DNA from: Lewinellaceae bacterium
GTDB lineage: Bacteria > Bacteroidota > Bacteroidia > Chitinophagales > Saprospiraceae
Reading direction: 5' to 3'
Assembly (NCBI GenBank): GCA_020636325.1
Contig: JACJYC010000011.1
Coordinates: 62,001 to 126,000, forward strand
DNA: 64,000 nt
This document shows positions 23,455 to 32,496 of the stretch, piece by piece. The notes beneath the pieces were generated by a model. The model was not told where the DNA came from and searched no databases. It worked only from the letters and a program-made list of their open reading frames with translations. A program made the position numbers and the translations under genes. Position 1 is the first letter of the stretch. Every line of letters starts with the position of its first letter.

Positions 23455-25950
23455 ATGGTAATAACCGCCAACCGTCTGCTCTTTTCCATTTGCATCGCCT
23501 GCCTGCTGCTGCCTTCCTGCCGACCGCAACCGCCCGAAGCGGAGAACCATCGGCTCAAACTCTGGTACGACCACCCCGCCGCCATTTGGGAAGAAGCCCT
23601 GCCCATCGGCAACGGCAGGCTCGGGGCCATGGTGTTCGGACAACCGGCGGCCGAACAGCTCCAGCTCAACGAGGAAACCGTATGGGCAGGCGAACCGGGC
23701 AACAACACCATCGAAGGATTCCGGGAACTCCTGCCGGAGATCCGCCGCCTGATCTTCGAAGGCAAATACAAGGAAGCCCAGGACCTGGCCATGACCCGCC
23801 TCGTCCGGCCGGCGCCCGAAACCGCCGATTACGGCATGCCCTATCAACCGGTCGGCGACCTGCTGATCGAATTCCCGGGGCACGAAAATGCGACGGACTA
23901 TTACCGCGAACTGGACATTAAAAATGCCGTTACCGCCGTGGAATATACGGTCGACGGAGTGCGTTTTCACCGCGAAATGCTGGCCTCCATCCCCGACCAG
24001 GTCATTGCCGTGTTCCTGACCGCCGACCAACCCGGCAAACTGGATTTCAGCCTGAAAATGAACAGCCCCCAATTGAAACGCCAGGTGAGCGTCGAGGGGG
24101 AAACCATCGGCCTGTCGGGCACAACAGGCGACCACGAAGGCAAAACAGGCCGGGTGAATTTCCAGGCGCTGGTCCGCCCGGTCCTGGAAGGCGGCCAATT
24201 GACGGCCACCGACTCCTCGATCACCGTCAAAGGCGCCGACAAAGCCACCCTCTACCTCTCTATCGGTACCAATTTCGTGAACTACCGCGACCTCAGCGGC
24301 GACGCAAAAGCCAAAGCAACCGGCTTCCTGCAGGCAGCCCAAAACAAGGATTTTGACCGGCTCAAAAAAGACCATACCGCCGCCTACCGCAGTTATTTCG
24401 ACCGGGTTTCACTGGACCTGGGCGGAAACGACTCCATCCAAAAACCCACCGATGTACGGCTGGCCGAATTTGCCGCCTCCGACGACCCGGACCTGGCGGC
24501 CCTCTACTTCCAGTTCGGCCGCTACCTGCTCATCTCTTCCTCCCAACCCGGCGGGCAGCCGGCCACTTTGCAGGGCATCTGGAACGACAAGGTCAGCCCG
24601 CCCTGGGATTCCAAATACACGATCAACATCAATACCGAAATGAACTACTGGCCGGCGGAAGTGACCAACCTGCCGGAAATGCACCAGCCCTTGTTCGCCA
24701 TGTTGAAAGAGCTGGCGGTTGCCGGGCACGAGACGGCTGCCGCCATGTACGGCGCCCGGGGTTGGGTAGCTCACCACAATACCGACCTGTGGCGGGTTGC
24801 CGGGCCGGTCGACGGCGCGTTTTACGGACTTTGGCCCATGGGGGGCGCCTGGCTCAGCCAGCACCTCTGGCAACATTACCTGTTCACCGGCGATGAGGCT
24901 TTCTTGCGGGAAAATTATCCCATCCTGAAAAGCGCCGCCGAATTTTACATGGATGCCTTGCAGGAAGAACCCGCACACGGCTGGCTGGTGGTTGCGCCCG
25001 ATATGTCGCCTGAAAATGCCCACCGCAGCGGGGTCAGCATGGCCGCCGGAGCGACCATGAGCAATCAGCTGGTTTTTGACGTATTCTCCAACGCGGCGCA
25101 GGCCGCCGCAATCCTGCAGTCGGATGCCGGTTTTGCCGATTCCGTTATGGCCCTGCGCGACCGCCTTCCGCCGATGCAGGTCGGGCAATACAGCCAATTG
25201 CAGGAATGGCTGATGGATTGGGACCGCCCGGACGATACCCACCGGCACGTTTCGCACCTGTACGGACTCTATCCCGGCAATCAGGTTTCGCCCTATGCCC
25301 AGCCCGCCTTGTTCGAAGCGGCCAAAAATTCGCTGATCTACCGCGGCGACGTTTCCACGGGCTGGTCCATGGGTTGGAAAGTCAACCTCTGGGCCCGGTT
25401 GCTGGACGGCAACCACGCCTACAAGCTCATCCACGACCAATTGACGCCCGCCATCGGCCCCGACGGCAAGCAACACGGCGGCACCTATCCCAACCTGTTC
25501 GACGCCCACCCGCCGTTCCAGATCGACGGCAACTTCGGTTGCACCTCAGGGATCGCCGAAATGCTGGTACAGAGCCACGACGGCGCGATATACCTCCTGC
25601 CTGCCCTGCCCGATCAATGGCCGGGCGGTAAAGTGTCCGGACTGCGGACCCGCGGCGGCTTCCAGATCGATATGGAATGGGAAAACGGCCAGGTGAAAAA
25701 CCTGCAGGTCACCTCTGCGCTCGGCGGAAATTGCCGGCTCAGACTGGCCGCACCGCTGATGGGGAGCACTCCGCTCAAACCGGTCGCAGCAGGCGCTGCA
25801 AACCCCAATCCTTTTTTCCGGACCGCGACCGTAAAAGATCCGGTGATCAATGAAAAGGCAGCAATAAACGGGCTGGAAATACAGAATACAGCCTTGTTTG
25901 AGTTTGATACGGAGAAAGGGAAATCTTATCGTTTTGAAAGAAAACCTTAG
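23455..25950 (+). CDS. GH95 family alpha-L-fucosidase or alpha-galactosidase, lipoprotein
   Basis: The 831-residue enzyme starts with a lipoprotein signal (LLLPSC, Cys22) and the family N-terminal domain (LWYDHPAAIWEEALPIGNGRLG, QLNEETVWAGEPGNN), then a linker and an (alpha/alpha)6 barrel with NINTEMNYWPAEVTNLPEMH, WVAHHNTDLWR, HRHVSHLYGLYPG and FQIDGNFGCTSGIAEML. These are GH95 landmarks; the family inverts alpha-1,2-L-fucosyl or related L-galactosyl linkages. It is likely anchored at the outer membrane or periplasm. It begins a carbohydrate island that includes an esterase and a pectinesterase on the same strand. Confidence 0.92.
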   Translation: MVITANRLLFSICIACLLLPSCRPQPPEAENHRLKLWYDHPAAIWEEALPIGNGRLGAMVFGQPAAEQLQLNEETVWAGEPGNNTIEGFRELLPEIRRLIFEGKYKEAQDLAMTRLVRPAPETADYGMPYQPVGDLLIEFPGHENATDYYRELDIKNAVTAVEYTVDGVRFHREMLASIPDQVIAVFLTADQPGKLDFSLKMNSPQLKRQVSVEGETIGLSGTTGDHEGKTGRVNFQALVRPVLEGGQLTATDSSITVKGADKATLYLSIGTNFVNYRDLSGDAKAKATGFLQAAQNKDFDRLKKDHTAAYRSYFDRVSLDLGGNDSIQKPTDVRLAEFAASDDPDLAALYFQFGRYLLISSSQPGGQPATLQGIWNDKVSPPWDSKYTININTEMNYWPAEVTNLPEMHQPLFAMLKELAVAGHETAAAMYGARGWVAHHNTDLWRVAGPVDGAFYGLWPMGGAWLSQHLWQHYLFTGDEAFLRENYPILKSAAEFYMDALQEEPAHGWLVVAPDMSPENAHRSGVSMAAGATMSNQLVFDVFSNAAQAAAILQSDAGFADSVMALRDRLPPMQVGQYSQLQEWLMDWDRPDDTHRHVSHLYGLYPGNQVSPYAQPALFEAAKNSLIYRGDVSTGWSMGWKVNLWARLLDGNHAYKLIHDQLTPAIGPDGKQHGGTYPNLFDAHPPFQIDGNFGCTSGIAEMLVQSHDGAIYLLPALPDQWPGGKVSGLRTRGGFQIDMEWENGQVKNLQVTSALGGNCRLRLAAPLMGSTPLKPVAAGAANPNPFFRTATVKDPVINEKAAINGLEIQNTALFEFDTEKGKSYRFERKP

Positions 25951-26028
25951 TTATTCCCTAAGATCAAACCTTAAAGTGGTCGGCTTGTTTTCTTTTTTGA
26001 AATACCACCTTCCGAAATTGATTCAATA

Positions 26029-27021
26029 GTGAAATTTCTCCATTTTACGACGCTATGCCGGTTCGGTTGCCCATCCAAACACCCGATTTTTTGGATAATA
26101 TTGCTGATTTCCGGCAGCATGTACGCCCAATCGGCCAACATCCCGCAGGATACTTCCTATACGATCTATTCCAACTGGCAAAAACTTAAAAAGCATTACC
26201 CGGCCGTTACCCCCATTGCGCCGGAAATGCCCAAAAAGGTCCAGGCCCGCTGGGATGTGGTTTATGCCGACATCAACGGCCGGTTGCTGCATATGGACAT
26301 CTTTTACCCCAAATTGAAGAAACGGAAGAAATATCCAGGCGTGTTGCTTATTCATGGCGGCGGTTGGGCGTCGGGTTCGAAAGCACACCAGGTACCGATG
26401 GCGCAACAACTCGCCGCACGCGGATATGTTACAGCGGCCGTGGAATACCGGCTCAGTCCGGAAGCGAAATTCCCGGCCGCTGTCCTGGATCTCAAAACAG
26501 CCGTTCGTTTCCTGCGCGCTTTCGCATCGGATTACGGACTGGATACCGCGCGGATCGCCGCACTGGGCGCTTCGGCAGGGGCGCACCTGGCCTCCATGCT
26601 GGGCGCCACCGCCGGCGTCAAGGACTTCGACGGGCCGGCATACCCGCGATATTCCAGCGCCGTGCAAGCCGTTGTCAACATCGACGGGATCGTGTCTTTC
26701 ATCCACCCGGAAGCGGCTTCGGAAGGCAGCTCCGCCGGTCGCTGGCTGGGCTCCCGCGAAGAGGCCTGGGACAATTGGAAGGCCGCCTCGCCGCTCGAAT
26801 ACGCGGATGAACAAACGCCGCCGTTCCTGTTCATCAACAGCTCCATGCCCCGGTTTCACGCCGGCCGCGACGACCTGATCAAGCTGCTGAACGGATTCGG
26901 CACCTATACCGAGGTGCATACCATCCCGGATTCGCCCCACTCCTTCTGGCTGGTGCACCCGTGGTTCGAGCAGACCCTCGCGTTCACTGCCGCGTTCTTG
27001 AAAAAAGAGCTTAAAAATTGA
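26029..27021 (+). CDS. Secreted alpha/beta-hydrolase esterase (COG0657 type)
   Basis: The 330 residues have an internal signal sequence (HPIFWIILLISGSMYAQ, ending near residue 35), the oxyanion HGGGWASGS, VEYRLSPEAKFPAAVLD, the nucleophile elbow GASAGAH with Ser182 and a catalytic His in SPHSFWLVHPWF. Such BD-FAE-like carbohydrate esterases remove acyl groups from plant polysaccharides. The start is a GTG; the long N-terminus before the signal suggests the true start may lie later. Between GH95 and pectinesterase genes, a pectin or hemicellulose acetyl esterase role is plausible. Confidence 0.82.
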   Translation: MKFLHFTTLCRFGCPSKHPIFWIILLISGSMYAQSANIPQDTSYTIYSNWQKLKKHYPAVTPIAPEMPKKVQARWDVVYADINGRLLHMDIFYPKLKKRKKYPGVLLIHGGGWASGSKAHQVPMAQQLAARGYVTAAVEYRLSPEAKFPAAVLDLKTAVRFLRAFASDYGLDTARIAALGASAGAHLASMLGATAGVKDFDGPAYPRYSSAVQAVVNIDGIVSFIHPEAASEGSSAGRWLGSREEAWDNWKAASPLEYADEQTPPFLFINSSMPRFHAGRDDLIKLLNGFGTYTEVHTIPDSPHSFWLVHPWFEQTLAFTAAFLKKELKN

Positions 27022-27076
27022 ACCGATCATGTCGATTGGGTCGATTGATTCGATTAAACTGACCAAACAACGGACG

Positions 27077-27275
27077 TGAAAATCGGATCAATCGGATCAA
27101 TCGGCGCCCCCTTCAAATCAACAAATCACCAAGCACGAAGTACACGACCGAAGGGAGTAATCAACAAATCAACCTCCGACCGCCGTAGCTTCAGCGAAGG
27201 AGGTAAATAAACGCATCAACAAATCAACCTCTGACCGCCGTAGCTTCAGCGGAGGAGGTAAATAAACGAATAAAC
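27077..27275. repeat. ATCGGATCAATCGG and CCGTAGCTTCAGCGAAGGAGG words
   Basis: ATCGGATCAATCGG words (27077-27105) are followed by two copies of a 60-bp block containing CCGACCGCCGTAGCTTCAG, GAAGGAGGTAAATAAACG and AACAAATCAACCTC. The hairpin word is also found near 3036. The array ends 25 bp before the pectinesterase start. Confidence 0.75.
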
Positions 27276-27299
27276 ACATCAACAATAACCTTCCTTTCC

Positions 27300-28244
27300 A
27301 TGCCATACAAAATACTTACATTCCTCGCCTTCATCCTCCAACTGCAAGCCGCAACAGCCCAGTACAAAACCGAACTGTACGTTGCCCTGGACGGCAGCGG
27401 CGATTTCACCAGCATCCAGGAAGCCATCGACAACGCCAAGGCCTTCCCTTATGAGCGGATCACCATCCACATCAAGAACGGGGTGTACCGGGAGAAGGTC
27501 AAAGTGCACGCCTGGAATCCGATGATCACGTTGGTGGGTGAAAGCCGGGAAAAGACCGTCATCACCTGGGACGATTATTTCGACAAGATCGCACGGGGCC
27601 GGAACAGCACTTTCCATACGTGGACCCTCCTGGTGCAAGGCAACGATTTCCGGGCCGAGAACCTGACCGTTGAGAACACGGCGGGGCCGGTAGGGCAAGC
27701 CCTGGCGCTTTCCGTGGAAGCCGACCGCTGCGTGTTCATCAATTGCGCATTCAAAGGGCGCCAGGATACGGTATACACGGCGCAGGAAGGCGGGCGCCAG
27801 TACTTCAAAAACTGCTATATCGAGGGCACAACCGACTTTATCTTCGGCGAAGCAACGGTTGTTTTTGAAGATTGCGAGATCCGCGCGCTGACCAACTCAT
27901 TTGTTACGGCTGCCTCTACGCCGAAAGGAACCGCGTACGGCTACGTTTTCCTCCATTGCCGCCTGACCGCCTCCGACGGCGCTCAAAAGGTCTACCTCGG
28001 CAGGCCCTGGCGGGCGCATGCCCGTACGGTGTACCTCTATTGCGAACTCGGGGCGCATATCCTGCCGAAAGGTTGGGACAACTGGAGCTCAGCCGGGAAT
28101 GAAAAAACGGCTTTTTATGCGGAATACCAGTCGACCGGCCCCGGCGCCGCACCGGATCAGCGCGTTGCCTGGTCGCACCAATTGACCAAAAAAGAAGCCA
28201 AACGATACACCCTGGAGCGGATCTTCAGGGGTTGGCAGCCGTAA
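27300..28244 (+). CDS. Secreted pectinesterase (CE8)
   Basis: The 314-residue protein has a signal peptide (MPYKILTFLAFILQLQAATAQ) and a right-handed parallel beta-helix with the family set: GSGDFTSIQEAI, the first catalytic region GPVGQALALSVEADRC, the acid/base Asp in CAFKGRQDTVY, the nucleophile Asp in YIEGTTDFIFG, and the Arg in YLGRPWR. It removes methyl esters from homogalacturonan, releasing methanol and opening pectin to lyases. No pectate lyase is in the window. No T9SS tail is present, so it is probably periplasmic. Confidence 0.93.
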   Translation: MPYKILTFLAFILQLQAATAQYKTELYVALDGSGDFTSIQEAIDNAKAFPYERITIHIKNGVYREKVKVHAWNPMITLVGESREKTVITWDDYFDKIARGRNSTFHTWTLLVQGNDFRAENLTVENTAGPVGQALALSVEADRCVFINCAFKGRQDTVYTAQEGGRQYFKNCYIEGTTDFIFGEATVVFEDCEIRALTNSFVTAASTPKGTAYGYVFLHCRLTASDGAQKVYLGRPWRAHARTVYLYCELGAHILPKGWDNWSSAGNEKTAFYAEYQSTGPGAAPDQRVAWSHQLTKKEAKRYTLERIFRGWQP

Positions 28245-28270
28245 AGGCAATTGTCCGTCACTCGACTACT

Positions 28271-28412
28271 GGACAAAATGAGCAGAGTGGGAAACTTAGA
28301 GGGTGAGAGGGTGAGAGAGAGGGAGAGGGAGAGAGAGGGTGAGAGAGGGTGAGAGAGGGTGAGAGAGTGAGAGAGAGTGGGGGAAGGCATTGCTTTTCCC
28401 CCACTCTCCCCG
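28271..28412. repeat. G-rich hairpin element, copy 2, with GAGAGGGTGAGA array
   Basis: The leader GGACAAAATGAGCAGAGTGG is followed by a purine array of GAGAGGGTGAGAGA words (about 28298-28378) and a hairpin GAGAGTGGGGGAA / TTCCCCCACTCTC around GGCATTGCTT. It resembles copy 1 at 23321 in leader and loop, not in arms. It separates the pectinesterase stop from the ABC permease stop and may also act as a terminator. Confidence 0.7.
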
Positions 28413-28437
28413 GCTTCGCCCATTTTGCAAAAGTCCG

Positions 28438-31107
28438 TCACTCATTCCGCAGCGACTTGACGGGGTTGGCCAGGGCCGATTTTACGGATTGAAAGCCCAC
28501 CGTCAAAAAAGCGATGGCCAATACGGATACCGCGGCTATTGCAAAAACCGACCAGTGAATATCGATCCGGTACGAAAAATTCTGCAGCCATTCGTGCATG
28601 CCGTACCAGGCAATCGGCGCAGCTACCAGCAAGGCGATGCCGACCAAAAAGAGGAAATCCCTGGAAAGCAGGGCCACCAACCCGCCTGTTGTTGCCCCGA
28701 ATACCTTCCGGATGCCGACTTCCTTGGTCCGCTGAACGGCGGCGAAGGTAGCCAGGCCCCACAAGCCCAGGCAGGAGATCAGGATGGCCAGGCCGGCAAA
28801 GATCTTGAACAACCCGTAAAGCCGGCTTTCCGATTCATAGTAATGTTCGATTGCCTGCTCCAAAAACCTGGATTCGTAAAGGTGGTCCGGGAAGAGTTTT
28901 TCCCAGGTCGCCTGAACGGTGGCGAGCGCAGCCGGCAAATCGTCGCCCGGTTTGAGCTTGATGCTGGCCTCCGTTTCATGTTCCGGGAAAGGCGACATCA
29001 TCAGGGGTTTGATGTCCGTGTGCAGGGACGAAATGTTGAAATCCTTCACCACGCCGACAATTTCTACCCGGTAATTGTTGTATCCGGTGTAGAACCGGCG
29101 GTGGAGGGCCTGTTCCGGGGTTCCAAATCCCATTTCATGCACCAGTTTTTCATTGACCAGGACCCTGGGAGAGCGCTCAGCCTCCGGAATGGCCTGGCTG
29201 ATGAAATTGGTATCCTTGTCTTCCGTCAGCCGACCGGCCAAAAGTTGCAGCTTGTATAATCGCGCATAATTTTCATCCGCCCAGATGATCCGCACATTCT
29301 TGCGGTTGGGGTCATTCAGATCGGTTTCGTGCATATTCGTCGTCCAGGTGCCGTCGCTGGCCGGAGAGCCCATCGAAAAGGCCACATCCCCGACCTGGGG
29401 AATCGCCTCCAATGCAGCTTTGAAAACGCCGTTTTTGGCTTTGTCCGGCATGTAGACCGTGATGATATTCTCTTTGTCAAACCCGAGGTTCTTATGGTGG
29501 AAATAGTCCATTTGCCGGGACATGATCAGCAAGGCGATCAGCAAAGCGGTTGAAATGGTGAACTGGGTGATGACCAATCCCTTTCGCAAAAAACCGGAGG
29601 CATGGTCGCTGGTAGAAAAACGCGATTTGATCGCGGCGGCGGGTTGGAACCTTGCGATCAGCCAGGCCGGGTAGATCCCGGTCAATAACCCCGTCGCGGA
29701 AATGAAGGCCAGAAACGCCAACATTCCGCCGGGCGCGTACAGCAAGTCCATGTCGATGCTTTTATCGATCAGCCGGTTGATAAGGGGCAGTGTCAGCCCG
29801 GTCACCAGGACAGCCAGTGCACTGGAAATACCGATCAACAGGAATGCTTCGCCAAGAAAATGAACGACCAGTTGTCCGCGGTCTGCGCCGATCGCTTTCC
29901 GGATCCCGACTTCCCTGGCGCGGGTCAACGCCTGGGCCGTAGACAGGTTGACGAAATTGATGCAGGCCAGCAACAGGACCAGGATGCCGATACCGCCGAA
30001 AAACCAAAGCCACTGCGGGTTGATCGCATTTTGCCACATGCCGCCGCCGTTTATATCCGGTTCGAGGTGAATGCGGGAAAGGGGTTGCAATACCGCATAA
30101 CCGATCTCGGGCGATTCATTGCCTTCGTTGATATGCAGGTCGTACATGGCCCGTATCCGGGGGAGCAGGCTCTGCGGGTCGGTACCGGGTTTCAATAACG
30201 CAAATACCGAGGCGCCGTACGACATGCCCCAACTGCCCATGTTATTTTTCAGCCAGCGTTCGTGCGGAAAGTTGGACATCAGCATGGAAGCCCGCAGATG
30301 GGTATTTTTAGGCGGATCGGCAATGATGCCGGCCACGGTGACCGTCACCGCATTATCGAACAGAAAGGTTTTGCCCATGGGGTCTTCCCGGCCGAAGAAT
30401 TTTTCCGCGGTCGATGCCGTCAACAACGCCTGATTGGGTTGCCCGAGCGCCTGATGCCCGTTCCCTTGCAGAACCCTGAAATCCAGGATGTTCAACAGAT
30501 CCGGATCGGCCATCAGGATATGCTCCTGCTTAAAGCGCTGCCGGCCGTTGATCTCTATTACCCGTTGGTCCAAGGGATAGGCCATCGCCGCATATTCTAC
30601 TTCAGGTATCCCGGTCCGCAGGGCTTCAGCCAACGGCCCCGGAGCGTCGTAATACACATGTTTGACCCCGCTTTCCTCCCAAATCTGGTTGACCCGGTAT
30701 ATCCGGTCGGCATTCGGGTGGTAGTTGTCAAAAGATAGTTCGTGCCGGATGAACAGGCCGATGAGCAGGCATACGGTGAGGCCGATGGTCAGGCCGGTGA
30801 TGTGCAGGCCGGTGTTCACCTTTTGTTTGGCGAACCTGCGCAAGGTAAAGCGGAATTGGTTGAGCAGCATGTCCATATTGAAGTTAGGTGATTTCCTTTT
30901 CTTTTGTCCCCTGATGGTAGCCGGTGTGAAAAACCTGAGAACGTCCCAGATAAATTGCCTTCGTGCGCGTCTTAACCCCAATTCCCGGGTATTCCGGACA
31001 AAGGATTCGTACAGGTCGCCCTCGATCTCTTCCAGCAGGTCGGGCGCACAAAACCAGGTCAGCAACCGGTTGGCCCATTTTGGTATATCGGGTCGGCGGA
31101 TTTCCAT
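28438..31107 (-). CDS. MacB/FtsX-type ABC transporter permease with N-terminal prefix
   Basis: The 889 residues start with a soluble prefix domain (about 1-80; ANRLLTWFCAPDLLEEIEGDL, DVLRFFTPATIRG), then a first membrane helix (VNTGLHITGLTIGLTVCLLIG), a periplasmic MacB_PCD domain, a three-helix FtsX domain (FGGIGILVLLLACINFVNLST, TRAREVGIRKAIGA), a second periplasmic domain and a second FtsX domain (GLWGLATFAAVQRTKEVGIRK). No ATPase gene lies beside it. The prefix is typical of Bacteroidota permeases paired with PadR genes. ATG at 31107 is chosen because earlier codons overlap the PadR gene. The substrate is unknown. Confidence 0.88.
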   Translation of the reverse strand: MEIRRPDIPKWANRLLTWFCAPDLLEEIEGDLYESFVRNTRELGLRRARRQFIWDVLRFFTPATIRGQKKRKSPNFNMDMLLNQFRFTLRRFAKQKVNTGLHITGLTIGLTVCLLIGLFIRHELSFDNYHPNADRIYRVNQIWEESGVKHVYYDAPGPLAEALRTGIPEVEYAAMAYPLDQRVIEINGRQRFKQEHILMADPDLLNILDFRVLQGNGHQALGQPNQALLTASTAEKFFGREDPMGKTFLFDNAVTVTVAGIIADPPKNTHLRASMLMSNFPHERWLKNNMGSWGMSYGASVFALLKPGTDPQSLLPRIRAMYDLHINEGNESPEIGYAVLQPLSRIHLEPDINGGGMWQNAINPQWLWFFGGIGILVLLLACINFVNLSTAQALTRAREVGIRKAIGADRGQLVVHFLGEAFLLIGISSALAVLVTGLTLPLINRLIDKSIDMDLLYAPGGMLAFLAFISATGLLTGIYPAWLIARFQPAAAIKSRFSTSDHASGFLRKGLVITQFTISTALLIALLIMSRQMDYFHHKNLGFDKENIITVYMPDKAKNGVFKAALEAIPQVGDVAFSMGSPASDGTWTTNMHETDLNDPNRKNVRIIWADENYARLYKLQLLAGRLTEDKDTNFISQAIPEAERSPRVLVNEKLVHEMGFGTPEQALHRRFYTGYNNYRVEIVGVVKDFNISSLHTDIKPLMMSPFPEHETEASIKLKPGDDLPAALATVQATWEKLFPDHLYESRFLEQAIEHYYESESRLYGLFKIFAGLAILISCLGLWGLATFAAVQRTKEVGIRKVFGATTGGLVALLSRDFLFLVGIALLVAAPIAWYGMHEWLQNFSYRIDIHWSVFAIAAVSVLAIAFLTVGFQSVKSALANPVKSLRNE

Positions 31108-31108
31108 A

Positions 31109-31429
31109 TCAGAAGTTGAGCTTGGGCAGTAGTTCCCAGATGCGCGTGCGTTCATCCTGGATCTGCGTGATCATTTTATACCCGTATCGCGTTACCTGAT
31201 ACAATCGTTTGCGCCTGCCGCCCCGTTCCTGGCTCGAGCCGCCCATCCTGGAGGCGGTGAACCCCTTTTCTTCCAGCCGGCGCAGGACCGTATGCACCGC
31301 ACTGAGCGAAATATCCTGCCCGTATTGTTCGGTGAATGCGTCCCTGACGGTAATGCCGTACGCCTCTTCGTGTACGAGCATGACCATGAACAGGATCATT
31401 TCTTCCAGATGTCCCAATCGGTCGTTCAT
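31109..31429 (-). CDS. PadR family transcription regulator
   Basis: The 106-residue winged-helix protein has the PadR pattern: MNDRLGHLEEMILFMVMLVH, EAYGITVRDAFTEQYGQDIS, SAVHTVLRRLEEKGFTAS and GGRRKRLYQVTRYGYKMI. It probably represses the permease gene, which starts 1 bp after its stop. The start at 31429 gives the normal family N-terminus; codons upstream add 13 residues without similarity. Confidence 0.88.
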   Translation of the reverse strand: MNDRLGHLEEMILFMVMLVHEEAYGITVRDAFTEQYGQDISLSAVHTVLRRLEEKGFTASRMGGSSQERGGRRKRLYQVTRYGYKMITQIQDERTRIWELLPKLNF

Positions 31430-31561
31430 ATCGAATTTACAAGTATTTAATAAATATTTGTAAAACAAATCTACGGTTTAAGGTCCGGATCTCCAAGTCC
31501 AATCCGAAATTTTCAGGAAAATCTATCCGCTTGAAACGGCATTCGACCGGCCGCCAACAGG

Positions 31562-32395
31562 TCATTTACCTTCTTTCCGGTAAACCCGGACATAGTCCAC
31601 CTCGTACCGGACGGGGAATACGGTATCGGCCGGGCTGCCCCCGTTGTCGCCGCCGAGCGCCTGGTTGATCAGGATATAATGCGATTGGCGGAACGGGTTC
31701 TTCCCATCCGATTCATTGATCGTGACCGACAGATCCATTTCATTGAGCAACTCGCCGTCCAGGTAGATTTTCATGGAACCCGCATCCCAATCCAGGCGCC
31801 AGGTATGAAATTCACTTGCCCAGTTTTTATTGAATGAGGAAACGGGAATTTTGACGGAATTCCAATGGGGCCTGAATCGTTCCACACCGCCCCAGGCGTA
31901 ATTGGCCAGGATCACCCCGCGATAGAATTCCATGATGTCCACCTCCCCGTTGCGCGGCCATTCGCCCGCAACGCCAAGTGTCCAGAAGGCCGGCCAGCTC
32001 CCGGGCCGGATATCGATCCTGGCGCGGATCTCCATTCGACCGTATTGCCAGGCATTCGACCTCCGGGTATTCATGCTGGCTGAGGTATAATCGATCCATT
32101 GGCGACTTTTCTTCCAATCCGGGCTGCCCTTCACGAAATTGGGATTGAGTTTGCGTTCTTTCCTCGCTTCGATGACAAGCAATCCGTCTTTGCAAACCGC
32201 ATTTTCCGGCTGGTACCACTGATCTTCGTGGTTGCGCACAAAGCCGTGTTCAAACGACCAGACGGCCGTATCCGGCGCTCCGTCCACATTGAATTCGTCG
32301 GACCAGACCAGGCGATATCCGTCTTGTTCCTGCCCGTATGCACCGGAGGCGATCAGCAATAACGACCAGACTGCTAAAATTCTGCTTCTTTTCAT
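31562..32395 (-). CDS. Secreted GH16 beta-glucanase-like enzyme
   Basis: The 277 residues comprise a signal peptide (MKRSRILAVWSLLLIASGAYG) and one GH16 jelly-roll domain: YRLVWSDEFNVDG at the start, WQYGRMEIRARI, and the catalytic GEVDIMEF, where GE and ME hold the two active Glu residues around the Asp. It retains beta-1,3 or beta-1,3/1,4-glucan, agar- or carrageenan-type activity options; the subfamily cannot be set here. It lies next to a sulfatase on the same strand, which hints at marine polysaccharides. Confidence 0.9.
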   Translation of the reverse strand: MKRSRILAVWSLLLIASGAYGQEQDGYRLVWSDEFNVDGAPDTAVWSFEHGFVRNHEDQWYQPENAVCKDGLLVIEARKERKLNPNFVKGSPDWKKSRQWIDYTSASMNTRRSNAWQYGRMEIRARIDIRPGSWPAFWTLGVAGEWPRNGEVDIMEFYRGVILANYAWGGVERFRPHWNSVKIPVSSFNKNWASEFHTWRLDWDAGSMKIYLDGELLNEMDLSVTINESDGKNPFRQSHYILINQALGGDNGGSPADTVFPVRYEVDYVRVYRKEGK

Positions 32396-32404
32396 AGTAA
32401 GGGC

Positions 32405-32450
32405 GTTGTAATGCAAAATGTAAAAGTTGTAATGCAAAATGTAAAAGTCC
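32405..32450. repeat. TGCAAAATGTAAAAG tandem words
   Basis: Two direct copies of a 22-bp unit containing TGTAATGCAAAATGTAAAAG lie 10 bp upstream of the GH16 start. Similar words occur at 52676-52710 and 58772-58828, again next to genes. Confidence 0.7.
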
Positions 32451-32496
32451 CGTTGCTCTTTAACCTTTATCCTTTAACCGTTATCCTTGAATTCCC

